Counted from the first letter of the stretch, positions 1-6,375 are shown. The stretch is DNA of 21,833 nucleotides from an uncultured Clostridia bacterium (GCA_934162925.1 CAKPJR010000003.1:1-21833), one strand, 5' to 3'. Numbers and translations are program-made. The notes: generated by a model from the sequence alone, not told the origin.

Positions 1-36
1 TAGAGATAGAAAATTTAAAATAAGGAGAATAGATTT

Positions 37-516
37 ATGAAAGAATTTTCAATTCAAGAACAAGTTTATATCTGTAAGAACGCAAATTCTAAAACTTTAG
101 AACAAATAGCAATAGCAACGACCTCAACAATAAAAGAAGTTAAGGATGAATATAACATTATGAAACAAGACGGGAGATATGAAAAATACAGAAAAATGAC
201 AAATGAAGAAATACGAAAACTTATTGAGAAACAAAGTGATTTAAATGAAGAGGAAACTCAAAATAATACATTGTTAGGATTAAACGATTATTTATTTAAT
301 GAATTAAAAATATTAAGGAACGATTCTTTAAGTGAAGAGGCATTAAATAGAGAATTAAAAATTTCTAAACAAGTTGTAAGTGTATCACAAACAATAATTA
401 ATAATGCAAACTTATTATTACAAGCAAAAAGACATATAGATTCAACAAAAAAAGGAAACAGTTCAATAGCACCACTGCTAAGTTTAGGAGAAAATAATGA
501 GCAAAAAAATATTTAA
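37..516 (+). CDS. HTH-like phage accessory protein, function unknown
   Basis: 159 aa, with RBS AAGGAG about 10 nt before the ATG. The N-terminal ~60 residues look like a helix-turn-helix (TLEQIAIATTSTIKEVKDEY, about residues 20-39). The C-terminal part (about 80-140) is a helical segment with a run LNDYLFNELKIL and a segment ISKQVVSVSQTIINNANLLL. From memory, this C-terminal pattern recurs in gut-phage proteins encoded just before an HNH endonuclease, as here, where the next gene starts inside this one (overlap 497-516). A DNA-binding or regulatory role is an inference; no catalytic motif is visible. Confidence 0.6.
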   Translation: MKEFSIQEQVYICKNANSKTLEQIAIATTSTIKEVKDEYNIMKQDGRYEKYRKMTNEEIRKLIEKQSDLNEEETQNNTLLGLNDYLFNELKILRNDSLSEEALNRELKISKQVVSVSQTIINNANLLLQAKRHIDSTKKGNSSIAPLLSLGENNEQKNI

Positions 517-1007
517 TGAAGAACATAAGAAATTTATTAAAAACAATGCTGCAGGATTAAGAAATGAAGAATTAACAAAGAGGTTAAATAAAAAATTTAA
601 AACAGAATTTACAGTTGGACAAGTTAAAAAATATAAAAATTACAATCATATTAGTAGTGGACTTAAAAGCTGTAATCTACCAATTTATAGTGAAAGAGAA
701 AATAAAGGTTATATATTAATAAAGATAGCAGAGCCAAATGTATGGATAGAAAAGCACAGATATATTTATGAAAGTATGTATGGTAACATACCAACTCGGT
801 CACAAAGTGATATTTGCAGATAAAAACAAAAGAAATTTTAACTTAGATAATTTAATACTAGTTGCTGATTCTGAAGCATTGATAATGAATACTAATAAAT
901 TGATTTATGAAGAAGCGGAATTAACAAAGACAGGAGCATTAATAGCAAAGATAATAGACAAAAACAGAAAATTAGGAAGAAAGATAGTAGGAGGAGAAGA
1001 TGAATAG
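497..1007 (+). CDS. HNH endonuclease, read through a +1 shift at CGG (797)
   Basis: Frame 0 runs from ATG 497 through WIEKHRYIYESMYGNIPT, then meets CGG at 797-799 and soon stops at 822. Skipping C797 continues as GHKVIFADKNKRNFNLDNL and LIYEEAELTKTGALIAKII to TAG at 1007, giving 169 aa. The joined product matches the standard phage HNH layout: an N-terminal HTH-like recognition region (EELTKRLNKKF), the EKHRYIYE histidine, the G-H-x-V-I-F-x-D core and the NFNLDNL segment that supplies the final metal ligands. The expected residue at the junction is Gly (P-x-G-H). It probably nicks or cuts DNA, as a homing or packaging-associated nuclease. It overlaps both neighbours by a few bases, as in an intact phage operon. 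Alternative: a pseudogene with a one-base insertion. Confidence 0.8.
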
Positions 1008-1366
1008 AGAAATAAAGTTTAGAGCTAGAAATAATAAGTGTTGGATTTATTGTGACGCTATTATAAATGGCTGGGCTATTTTAAATGAAAATGGCGGGAT
1101 GGCAAAAATAAATCCAGAAACAGTACGGACAGTTTACAGGACTACACGATAAAAACGGAAAAGAAATATATGAAGGAGATATAGTGCAAGGATTGTTTGC
1201 AGACCAAGAAGAACTAGAAATAAAAGGACAAGTTATATATAGCAATGGTCAAGCTTCGTATATAGTAATTGCTAGTAATAACGATGAGTGGGAATTAGGC
1301 TATTTAGATAATTTGGAAGTGATTGGAAATATATACGATAATCCAGAGTTATTAGGAGGAGAATAG
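1000..1366 (+). CDS. YopX-family protein, read through a +1 shift at CGG (1126)
   Basis: The start ATG 1000 overlaps the end of the HNH gene, with RBS GGAGGAGA just upstream. Frame 0 begins MNREIKFRARNNKCW, the usual YopX opening, and reaches NPETV followed by CGG at 1126-1128, then a stop at 1150-1152. Skipping C1126 gives TVGQFTGLHDKNGKEIYEGD, the signature core of the family, and continues to TAG 1366 (121 aa). The junction residue expected from the family is Gly (V-G-Q-F/Y-T-G). YopX proteins are common small phage and prophage proteins of unknown biochemistry, made mostly of beta strands. Without the shift only a 50-residue stub would be made. An independent downstream start at 1184 would lack the family core. 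Confidence 0.82.
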
Positions 1367-1368
1367 AT

Positions 1369-1581
1369 ATGCTAAAAGCTGATAGTAAAATGTTTCATGA
1401 TTTATGTGAAGAAGGAATAAAAGATGATAAAAAAGATGTATTTGTAGATGCGTTTACTGAATTTATAGCAGAATTAGATGATATAGATTTAAGTAATAAA
1501 ACAAAGCAACATTTATACGATATTTTTATAAAAGATATGAACATTTATTTTAAAAATAAAAAGTATGAAGTAAAGGAGTAA
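1369..1581 (+). CDS. small acidic phage protein, unknown
   Basis: 70 aa, starting two bases after the YopX stop with RBS AGGAGGAG. Largely helical and acidic (DDKKDVFVDAFTEFIAELDD), with no Cys, membrane segment or catalytic motif. Tight spacing to both neighbours and a good RBS support it as a real gene. I do not recognise the family. Confidence 0.6.
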   Translation: MLKADSKMFHDLCEEGIKDDKKDVFVDAFTEFIAELDDIDLSNKTKQHLYDIFIKDMNIYFKNKKYEVKE

Positions 1582-1588
1582 ATAAGAT

Positions 1589-1918
1589 ATGAAGTGGAAA
1601 AAAGAAAAGCCTATTAAAGGTGGATTCGGAGGCTGTTTACATTGTGGTTACCAATATGATATTGCACCAGAAGAAATGTTGATAGCGGTAGGATTTGGAG
1701 TTGCAACAGTAACTAAAAATGGAAAAGAAATTTATAATGAAAATTCAATAAAAAATGAAAATGATTTATGGACTCTTAAGGAAGCTGAGGAAGAAGCATT
1801 AAAAGATGAAGATAATGATTGGAGAATACATTTAGTTGCACCATTAAGTGAAAGACACTATCAAAGGCAAGATAAAAACAGATGGGTACTTTATGAAAAA
1901 GGTCAAGGATTTGCATAG
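1589..1918 (+). CDS. conserved phage hypothetical protein with a single CxxC motif
   Basis: 109 aa, ATG preceded by AAGGAG. Near the N-terminus it has GGFGGCLHCGYQYD (about residues 11-24), with a CxHC pair that could bind metal only with outside help since no second pair is present. It ends with WRIHLVAPLSERHYQRQ and WVLYEKGQGFA. From memory this start (KPxKGGFGGCLHCGY) and end (QRQ...W...GFA) recur in phage accessory regions of Firmicutes, but no function is known to me. It is cotranscribed with the genes around it. Confidence 0.65.
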   Translation: MKWKKEKPIKGGFGGCLHCGYQYDIAPEEMLIAVGFGVATVTKNGKEIYNENSIKNENDLWTLKEAEEEALKDEDNDWRIHLVAPLSERHYQRQDKNRWVLYEKGQGFA

Positions 1919-1940
1919 AAAAATAAGGAGTAAATAAGAT

Positions 1941-2240
1941 ATGAAAATATATAAAAGTAAAATAATGAAAATAATAAATTTTATAAAGAATGAAGGCAAA
2001 TTTGAATTTGGAGACATGGTAAAGATAAAAGAGTTAAAAAAGGATTTAGGAGAAGAGAATTTTTATGCTAAATATCAAGGACAATTAGGAATAGTAACAT
2101 CTATATCATATAATAAAAAAGATTTTATATTTGGAATTAAATTTGAAGATGGAAATAGATTTGATTTTAGAAGTAGTGAACTGGAAAAGATACAACCTGA
2201 AAATCCAATTCGATATAAGAAATTAAAAATAGATTATTAG
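1941..2240 (+). CDS. small phage protein with an SH3/KOW-like beta fold
   Basis: 99 aa, RBS AAGGAG. After a helical lead-in the sequence GDMVKIKEL, YQGQLGIVTSI, FGIKFEDGNRFDFRSSELE (about residues 29-85) has the spacing of a five-strand SH3/KOW-like barrel, as in small phage proteins that bind nucleic acid or protein. An alternative start at ATG 1968 lies in the same frame, but 1941 has the better RBS. Function not established. Confidence 0.55.
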   Translation: MKIYKSKIMKIINFIKNEGKFEFGDMVKIKELKKDLGEENFYAKYQGQLGIVTSISYNKKDFIFGIKFEDGNRFDFRSSELEKIQPENPIRYKKLKIDY

Positions 2241-2256
2241 AGAGGAGTGATACATA

Positions 2257-2494
2257 GTGAAAGAAAAAACAGCAGATGAGATGTTTGAAGAGTTAGGGTA
2301 TAAAAAGAAAAATTTAGATATTATATTTTCAAGATTTTGGGAAGAATGGGAAAATGAAGATTTAGCGAAAACATTTTCATTTAATACAGAATATGAAACA
2401 ATAGATATTACAGATGAAAATAGATATGGAATAACAATGCAAGAACTACAAGCAATAAATAAGAAAGTAGAGGAATTACGGATGGATAAAGTAA
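2257..2494 (+). CDS. small conserved phage protein, read through a +1 shift at CGG (2479)
   Basis: GTG start with RBS GAGAGGAG. The body carries a DEMFEELGY motif near the N-terminus and ITMQELQAINKKVEEL near the end. At CGG 2479-2481 skipping C2479 gives GWIK then TAA at 2492-2494, so the product ends ...KVEELGWIK (78 aa). From memory many Firmicute phage proteins of this type end in EELGW plus a few residues. In frame 0 the codon would be read as Arg and the frame would run on into the next gene, which has its own RBS and ATG at 2482. The shift therefore turns an odd 155-residue fusion into two ordinary overlapping phage genes. Function unknown. Confidence 0.6.
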
Positions 2495-2724
2495 AAAATT
2501 GGGTGGAACTTTCTAAAATTAAACCAAACAGTAAATATAAAATAGTAGTAGATGATGATATGAACAATGGCTGGGTTGTACCAATAATAGAAACAAAAGA
2601 AACAATAAAAAATTATTTTAAACATCATTTGTATTTATCAACACATACATTTTATTGGTCTTCTCGTGAATATTATACTAAAAAATTACAAGAATTTGGT
2701 TTTAACATTAAATTAATCGGATAA
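2482..2724 (+). CDS. small conserved phage protein, unknown
   Basis: ATG 2482 has RBS AGAGGA at 2469-2474, 7 nt upstream, and overlaps the shifted end of the previous gene (TAA 2492-2494) by 13 nt. 80 aa; contains WVELSKIKPNSKYKIVVDDD and a Tyr/His-rich stretch HHLYLSTHTFYWSSREYYT. No recognised function. The alternative is that it is the C-terminal half of a 155-aa protein from 2257 if CGG 2479 is read as Arg. Confidence 0.55.
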   Translation: MDKVKNWVELSKIKPNSKYKIVVDDDMNNGWVVPIIETKETIKNYFKHHLYLSTHTFYWSSREYYTKKLQEFGFNIKLIG

Positions 2725-2742
2725 CTATTAGGAGGTAATTAA

Positions 2743-3018
2743 GTGAAAGAAAAAATAAATAAAAGAACAACTAAAGATAGTATTGAATATTTGGAACTAC
2801 AATGTATTGTTAATAATAGAATACATGATTATATATCAAAGTATCATAATTACCCTAAATACATTAAATTACCTTTATGGATATTTGAATGTTTAAAACA
2901 AACAATGTGTGAAGTAGATTTAAAAATAGATTATCAAACAGGAGAGTTTACATTCTTTAATTTAAAAGTTTGTGAAACTGTTAGTATAGAAAAAGCAGAA
3001 GAAATCGAGGTGTTTTAA
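2743..3018 (+). CDS. phage hypothetical protein
   Basis: 91 aa, GTG start with a strong RBS (GGAGG) 8 nt upstream. Mixed helix/strand sequence with PKYIKLPLWIFECL and an acidic end. It ends exactly where the next gene begins (GTG 3019), which suggests translational coupling. Family not recognised. Confidence 0.55.
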   Translation: MKEKINKRTTKDSIEYLELQCIVNNRIHDYISKYHNYPKYIKLPLWIFECLKQTMCEVDLKIDYQTGEFTFFNLKVCETVSIEKAEEIEVF

Positions 3019-3594
3019 GTGAAAGAAAATAGTATAGAAGAAGATATAAAAATAATTGAATACAACATGAAATGTATCAGAAATGTAATGAATAACTTTG
3101 AAGATAAATTATGCGAAAATATGCAAATTAAAACAGATGAAGTAAGTAAAATAATATATAATATTTTATCAGATTATAAAAGAGTATTAAAAGAGAATGA
3201 ATATTTAAAAGAAAAATGGGATAAAGATACACATATATTACGAGATGAATTAGATTTAATAAATGCAAATAGACTTGGTTTACTACAGCAGAATAAAGAA
3301 TTAAGAAAAGAGAATGAAGAATTAAAAGAATATATAGCAATAGCACCAAATTTAGATGAAATGACAGCAGTTAAATACAGAAATATTCAACAAGATGCTT
3401 ATATAAAAGGTAGAGCAGAAGAACAACAAAGAGCAAAACAAATAATTTATGAAAATTATATTCCAGTTCAAAAAGTAAAAGAAAAGATTAGAAAAAATGA
3501 AGAAATTATAGATATTAGTAATGACGGAGACTTAATTCATGAATTATTGCAAAAAAATAAAGTTTATGAAGAATTATTAGAAAGTGAGAAATAA
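3019..3594 (+). CDS. coiled-coil phage protein
   Basis: 191 aa, GTG start directly after the previous stop, with RBS GAGGTG. Two long Lys/Glu-rich heptad regions (about residues 45-110 and 125-165, e.g. NKELRKENEELKEYI) predict an extended coiled coil. No enzyme motif, Cys cluster or membrane segment. It probably acts as a structural or regulatory oligomer; function unknown. Confidence 0.55.
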   Translation: MKENSIEEDIKIIEYNMKCIRNVMNNFEDKLCENMQIKTDEVSKIIYNILSDYKRVLKENEYLKEKWDKDTHILRDELDLINANRLGLLQQNKELRKENEELKEYIAIAPNLDEMTAVKYRNIQQDAYIKGRAEEQQRAKQIIYENYIPVQKVKEKIRKNEEIIDISNDGDLIHELLQKNKVYEELLESEK

Positions 3595-3595
3595 T

Positions 3596-3652
3596 ATGAG
3601 TGAGATTGTAGAAGTTATAGAAAGACTAACATGTAATGAAAGATATTTATAG
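3596..3652 (+). CDS. possible 18-residue ORF or gene remnant
   Basis: ATG 3596 follows the previous stop by one base and has AGTGAG upstream. It encodes MSEIVEVIERLTCNERYL and stops at TAG 3650-3652, just before the terminator of the minus-strand RNA. It may be a genuine micro-ORF, or the start of a gene lost when the RNA cassette was acquired. Low confidence. Confidence 0.25.
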   Translation: MSEIVEVIERLTCNERYL

Positions 3653-3656
3653 CAAT

Positions 3657-3800
3657 AAAAAAGCTAGTTAAAAAACTAGCCATCTTAAGACAACGTTAGT
3701 TTTCCTAACTATAAAAACCAACAAAAATTAGTTTATATTGAAAACTAGCAAAAAGCTGAACATTTTTATATCGCCCTAATTCTTCGGGCTGTCTTAAGAT
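3657..3800 (-). ncRNA. structured small RNA with a four-way junction
   Basis: About 144 nt on the minus strand. A near-consensus promoter lies just upstream (3807-3835). The 3' end is an intrinsic terminator: stem 3663-3669/3674-3680 followed, on the minus strand, by six U. Between them the sequence closes into a four-way junction: P1 3682-3692 with 3790-3800 (11 perfect pairs), a hairpin 3695-3699/3705-3709, a long arm 3710-3717/3763-3770, and a hairpin 3773-3776/3786-3789. Neighbouring helices abut within 0-2 nt, as in a real folded RNA. No ORF is evident on that strand. It is not a tRNA: there is no T-loop and arm lengths are wrong. I do not recognise a known family. Confidence 0.7.
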
Positions 3801-3806
3801 AAAAGT

Positions 3807-3835
3807 AGTATAACAAAATTATAAATAAAAGTCAA
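3807..3835 (-). promoter_or_regulatory. sigma-70 promoter of the minus-strand small RNA
   Basis: Read on the minus strand: TTGACT (3835-3830), a 17-nt spacer, then TATACT (3812-3807). The predicted start is near 3800, exactly at the first base of the closing helix P1. It points away from the gene at 3861, whose leader it overlaps. Confidence 0.75.
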
Positions 3836-3860
3836 GAAAAATCGAGGAGGACAAAAGATA

Positions 3861-4163
3861 ATGATATATAATTCTTCAAAAATACAAAAATTACTAAATA
3901 CTGTAGAAAAAAACTTAACAGAAGATCAGCAAGAAATAGTAAAAGAAATAGTTTCTAATTATAACAAACTATTTATGATAGCAAAAGAAAAGAGTGATGA
4001 GTTAAAAAGAAAGCAAGAACAGTATTCAAAAGAAAGCACTGAGAACGAAAAATTAAGAGATAAAAATAAAGAATTAGAACGAGATAGAAATATGTTAAAA
4101 ATGCAAAATAGAGAGCAGAGAGAACTGCTTAAAATGTATAAACAAAGGAGGAACTATGGATAA
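3861..4163 (+). CDS. small coiled-coil phage protein
   Basis: 100 aa, RBS GAGGAGG. Residues ~40-95 form a charged heptad region (NEKLRDKNKELERDRNMLKM), predicting a coiled coil that ends in basic residues. The stop overlaps the ATG of the late regulator at 4156, so the two are probably coupled. Function unknown. Confidence 0.55.
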   Translation: MIYNSSKIQKLLNTVEKNLTEDQQEIVKEIVSNYNKLFMIAKEKSDELKRKQEQYSKESTENEKLRDKNKELERDRNMLKMQNREQRELLKMYKQRRNYG

Positions 4164-4590
4164 AGAATTATTAAGTCAAATAAATTCTACTAGAAAAGAA
4201 ATAGAAGAATTAAGAGAAAAAATAGACAAGATTAATAATAAACCTGCAAAAATAGTAGTAGACAGCGTGAAGGGGAGCAGTGCTAGTTATCCGTATATAT
4301 CACACAATTGTGTAATTGAAGGATTAGACAATAAAAAGATAATTGCAAATAAAAAGAGTAGAAATAAATATAAAAAACAAATAAAGAATAAAGAGTTTAA
4401 GCTAATGAAATTAATAACTAATCTAGAATATGAACTAAACAATGTAGAAGACAGTGAAATAAGAAGAATAATAAGACATAAATACGAAGAAAATTTAAAT
4501 TGGATACAAATTATGTTTAAGATGAACTATAATTCAGAAAGCAAAGCTAGAATGAAACTTGAAAGATTTTTGAAAGACTTACAGCCATAA
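4156..4590 (+). CDS. sigma-region-4-like phage late transcription regulator (ArpU/RinA-type)
   Basis: 144 aa, RBS AAAGGAGG. An N-terminal coiled coil (residues ~1-28) is followed by a linker with KGSSASYPYISH, a second basic helix region, and a C-terminal HTH: NNVEDSEIRRIIRHKYEENL then NWIQIMFKMNYNSESKARMK. This order (coiled coil, short Pro/Tyr motif, D-x-E-x-R-x-I, W-x-Q-I recognition helix) is that of phage sigma-70-region-4-like regulators that switch on late or packaging genes. It lies upstream of the terminase and head operon, as such activators usually do. The exact subfamily (ArpU, RinA or DUF1492-like) cannot be fixed by eye. Confidence 0.75.
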   Translation: MDKELLSQINSTRKEIEELREKIDKINNKPAKIVVDSVKGSSASYPYISHNCVIEGLDNKKIIANKKSRNKYKKQIKNKEFKLMKLITNLEYELNNVEDSEIRRIIRHKYEENLNWIQIMFKMNYNSESKARMKLERFLKDLQP

Positions 4591-4608
4591 AAGGTTGTAA
4601 GTCTTTTT
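4573..4608 (+). terminator. intrinsic terminator overlapping the regulator's 3' end
   Basis: Stem AAAGACTTACAGCC (4573-4586) pairs with GGTTGTAAGTCTTT (4593-4606) through 14 pairs including one G-U, followed by a U run. The stop codon of the regulator lies in the loop region. Confidence 0.85.
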
Positions 4609-4627
4609 AAAAATTTTAAAATAATTT

Positions 4628-4656
4628 TAAAAAAAGTATTGACATACTCGTACGAG
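4628..4656 (+). repeat. 29-nt exact direct repeat, copy 1 (promoter/operator)
   Basis: Identical to 4861-4889. It covers an A-tract, the -35 hexamer TTGACA and most of the operator palindrome, so the two promoters were duplicated together with their control site. Confidence 0.85.
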
Positions 4657-4667
4657 AAAGATATAAT
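4639..4667 (+). promoter_or_regulatory. promoter of the RHH repressor with an operator in its spacer
   Basis: TTGACA (4639-4644), 17-nt spacer, TATAAT (4662-4667): a perfect consensus promoter. The spacer holds CATACTCGTACGAG, the left 14 of 18 bases of the palindrome found intact at 4876-4893, so this operator is incomplete on its right side and probably weaker. Confidence 0.9.
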
Positions 4668-4689
4668 AAAAAAGCAAGGAGTTGATAGT

Positions 4690-4860
4690 GTGCCTAGAGA
4701 TATAAAGAAAGAATACAAGTGGTCCAAAAATAAATATACAAGAATTTTGGGGGACATAGATAAAGAGCTTGGAGAAGAGTTAAAAGAAAAATTAAAAAAT
4801 GAAGGAAAGTCTATTGCCAGCTGGATTACAGAAAATGCAAAAAAATATTTAAAAAAATAA
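4690..4860 (+). CDS. ribbon-helix-helix (Arc/CopG-like) autorepressor
   Basis: 56 aa. The start GTG 4690 is chosen because it lies downstream of the promoter and has RBS AAGGAG 8 nt upstream. Longer reads would run into the promoter. The segment TRILGDIDKELGEELKEKL then GKSIASWITENAKKYL gives one beta strand followed by two amphipathic helices, the dimeric RHH fold that inserts its strand into the major groove. The operators (CTCGTACGAG core) sit inside both its own promoter and the next one, so it very probably represses both. Function as an autoregulated repressor is inferred from fold and context. Confidence 0.8.
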   Translation: MPRDIKKEYKWSKNKYTRILGDIDKELGEELKEKLKNEGKSIASWITENAKKYLKK

Positions 4861-4889
4861 TAAAAAAAGTATTGACATACTCGTACGAG
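4861..4889 (+). repeat. 29-nt exact direct repeat, copy 2
   Basis: Second copy of 4628-4656, 233 nt downstream, starting immediately after the repressor's stop codon. Confidence 0.85.
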
Positions 4890-4900
4890 TATGATAAAAT
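4872..4900 (+). promoter_or_regulatory. second promoter with a perfect 18-bp palindromic operator
   Basis: TTGACA (4872-4877), 17-nt spacer, TAAAAT (4895-4900). The palindrome CATACTCGTACGAGTATG (4876-4893) fills the spacer and is perfect over 18 bp. A bound RHH dimer or dimer pair here would block RNA polymerase, so the 4962-5602 unit is expected to be repressed by the 4690 product. Confidence 0.9.
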
Positions 4901-4961
4901 ATAATCAAGTTAAGAGAGATAAGACTAGATCAAATGACTAGCATTCATAAGGAGAAAAATT

Positions 4962-5147
4962 ATGGAAGAATTAAGTGTTGAAGAGATGTTAAAAGAGATA
5001 AACGAGTACGGAGTTACAAAAGAAGATTTAAAAGCAAAATACGATTATGATAAAAATGAGAGCGATTTTAAAGATGATTTTAAAAATGTAAGTTTTGAAG
5101 AATATGTAAAATATTATTATATGTCTGATAGATATATAAATGAATAG
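4962..5147 (+). CDS. small acidic protein, unknown
   Basis: 61 aa, RBS AAGGAG 9 nt upstream. First gene after the second repressor-controlled promoter. Very rich in Asp, Glu, Lys and Tyr (VSFEEYVKYYYMSDRYINE), helical, with no known motif. A small acidic product under an RHH repressor could be a host-takeover or anti-defence protein, but nothing in the sequence proves it. Confidence 0.55.
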   Translation: MEELSVEEMLKEINEYGVTKEDLKAKYDYDKNESDFKDDFKNVSFEEYVKYYYMSDRYINE

Positions 5148-5155
5148 GAAAGATT

Positions 5156-5602
5156 ATGAGAGGCTATAATATAGATGATTACATTGGAAAAAGATTTAAT
5201 CATCTTATTTTAATAAAAAATTTGAACAAACTTGATAAAAATAACTCAAAATTAGCACTCTTTAAATGCGATTGCGGAAATACAAAAGAATTGGTTTTTA
5301 CGCAAGTTTTGAATGGCGAAGTTACAAGTTGTAGTTGTCGAAACAGAGGTAAAAACTCTAATTTAGCATCAGATGATATTAGAAAAAAACATATAGAATT
5401 TTATAAAAATAAGACTCAAAAAAATAATAATACTGGCTATACTGGTATTTCTCACATTAATAAAAAATATAGAGTTAGAATACAAATTAATCATAAATCA
5501 ATACATGTTGGATATTTTGACAACTTGCAAGATGCTATTAAAGCTCGTAAAGTTGCTGAAGAAAAATACTTTAAACCAGTTTTAGAAAAGTATAAAAAAT
5601 AA
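5156..5602 (+). CDS. AP2-domain DNA-binding protein with zinc-ribbon-like N-terminus
   Basis: 148 aa, ATG 8 nt after the previous stop; weak RBS (GGAAAG). Residues ~38-61 hold CDCGN and SCSC, a four-Cys knuckle. Residues ~93-140 (GYTGISHINKKYRVRIQI, HVGYFDNLQDAIKARKVAEE) match the AP2 fold: three strands carrying G-[YF]-x-G-[IV], then a helix after GYFD. In phages AP2 domains usually sit on HNH homing endonucleases, but no HNH nuclease motif is present here, so this looks like a stand-alone DNA binder or a homing-enzyme derivative that lost its nuclease. It is in the repressor-controlled unit. Confidence 0.8.
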   Translation: MRGYNIDDYIGKRFNHLILIKNLNKLDKNNSKLALFKCDCGNTKELVFTQVLNGEVTSCSCRNRGKNSNLASDDIRKKHIEFYKNKTQKNNNTGYTGISHINKKYRVRIQINHKSIHVGYFDNLQDAIKARKVAEEKYFKPVLEKYKK

Positions 5603-5723
5603 ATTGCCCTTTTTTTGCCCTTTTTTTTACAAAAAACCGTGTTATAATTGTACTGTGAAAAAGTGAAAGTAAAAAAATACAAAATGTGCGTTTTGTGCGT
5701 TTTAAAAATGATAAAATTGTATC

Positions 5724-5826
5724 AAGTAAAAGAGTAGCTGTTTGAAAAGACATGCCCAGGGCTACAAATAATTGCACTGTTCGTGGTTAGAACAAAGAGT
5801 TAGAGAAAATCTAACTCTATTTTTTA
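5724..5826 (+). ncRNA. probable small RNA or attenuated leader
   Basis: It follows the extended -10 TGATAAAAT (5709-5717). Three hairpins are visible: GTAGC...GCTAC enclosing TGTTT-GAAA-AGACA, then TGTTC/GAACA around a 7-nt loop, then the terminator AGAGTTAGA/TCTAACTCT (5796-5818) and a U-rich tail. The promoter lacks a good -35, so this is less certain than the minus-strand RNA. Confidence 0.4.
5796..5826 (+). terminator. intrinsic terminator
   Basis: A 9-bp perfect stem AGAGTTAGA/TCTAACTCT with a GAAAA loop, followed by ATTTTTTATT. Confidence 0.85.
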
Positions 5827-5952
5827 TTGCAATTAACGATACTAGATAAGTTAATATAAAGTTCTATTGATAGAACCTCCTTTCACATTTACAAAGTACA
5901 AGAGAATATTCTAGTTAAGTTCTCACATTGTAAAAAAAGAATATTCTTTTGC

Positions 5953-5980
5953 GGAGTTGTGTTCTTAGAAGCATAACTCC
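5953..5980 (+). other. long hairpin, possible terminator or packaging-site structure
   Basis: GGAGTTGTG pairs with CATAACTCC (9 pairs, one G-U) and an inner TTC/GAA extends it; then TATTTTCT follows. The U-tract is broken by C and A, so termination is uncertain. Confidence 0.4.
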
Positions 5981-6164
5981 TATTTTCTAAATAAAATAGT
6001 ATGTAGTGATATATAAAAATGGTATTGGGTTGAGGTTATATAATACAAGTGAAACGTGCGTATTAAAAATTCCCAAGTTAGTTTAAGAAGATCTATTTAG
6101 CTAATAGTGAAAAGCCGATATATCATTACATAGTGTTTTATTAAAAACAAAAGAGGTGGCTATT

Positions 6165-6374
6165 ATGATAAATAGTTTTCAAAAATATATGTGTAGCACA
6201 TGTAAAAGTAAAGTATGTGACAAAGGAATAGCACTAGTAAAACTAAACAATATGATAATAGCAAAATGTACGGACTATGAAAAAGACGAAAATAAAGTAA
6301 AAGGGTATGAAAAGCCAAAAATAAGAACAGCAAAACAAAAGAAAGCGTTGATGGGCTTTACACAAGAATATTAA
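6165..6374 (+). CDS. small Cys-containing phage protein upstream of terminase
   Basis: 69 aa from ATG 6165 (RBS AAGAGGTGG; GTG 6156 lies inside that RBS and was not chosen). It starts MINSFQKYMCSTCKSKVCDK, with Cys at x2/x4 spacing and a fourth Cys later (IIAKCTDY), so it may bind zinc. The C-terminus is basic. From memory such short MINSFQKYMCSTCK-type proteins commonly precede terminase in Firmicute phages. Function unknown. Confidence 0.65.
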   Translation: MINSFQKYMCSTCKSKVCDKGIALVKLNNMIIAKCTDYEKDENKVKGYEKPKIRTAKQKKALMGFTQEY

Positions 6375-6375
6375 T

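Larger units (their letters stand above)
5603..6164 (+). other. 560-nt non-coding region upstream of the packaging genes
   Basis: No credible ORF on either strand. It contains extended -10 motifs (TGTTATAAT at 5640-5648 and TGATAAAAT at 5709-5717), a direct repeat of TGTGCGTTTT-type units (5685-5703), a probable small RNA (5724-5826), a perfect hairpin GTTCTAT/ATAGAAC near 5862-5877 and a long hairpin at 5953-5980. Its place just before the terminase genes would suit a packaging (pac/cos) or late-promoter region, but nothing proves that. No tRNA is visible. Confidence 0.6.

Noticed and set aside
2257..2724. A single 155-aa protein reading CGG 2479 as Arg
   Set aside because: Possible, but a strong RBS and ATG at 2482 and the GW-type ending in the shifted frame fit two overlapping phage genes better. 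Kept as the stated alternative.
3657..3692. Plus-strand terminator after the 3019-3594 gene
   Set aside because: The 3663-3680 stem has no U-run on the + strand (CATCTT follows); on the minus strand it is followed by six U and paired with a matching promoter.
3657..3800. tRNA or suppressor tRNA in the four-way junction
   Set aside because: The closing stem is 11 bp, there is no T-loop or CCA-like end, and arm lengths do not fit a tRNA. No tRNA was seen in the other gaps either.
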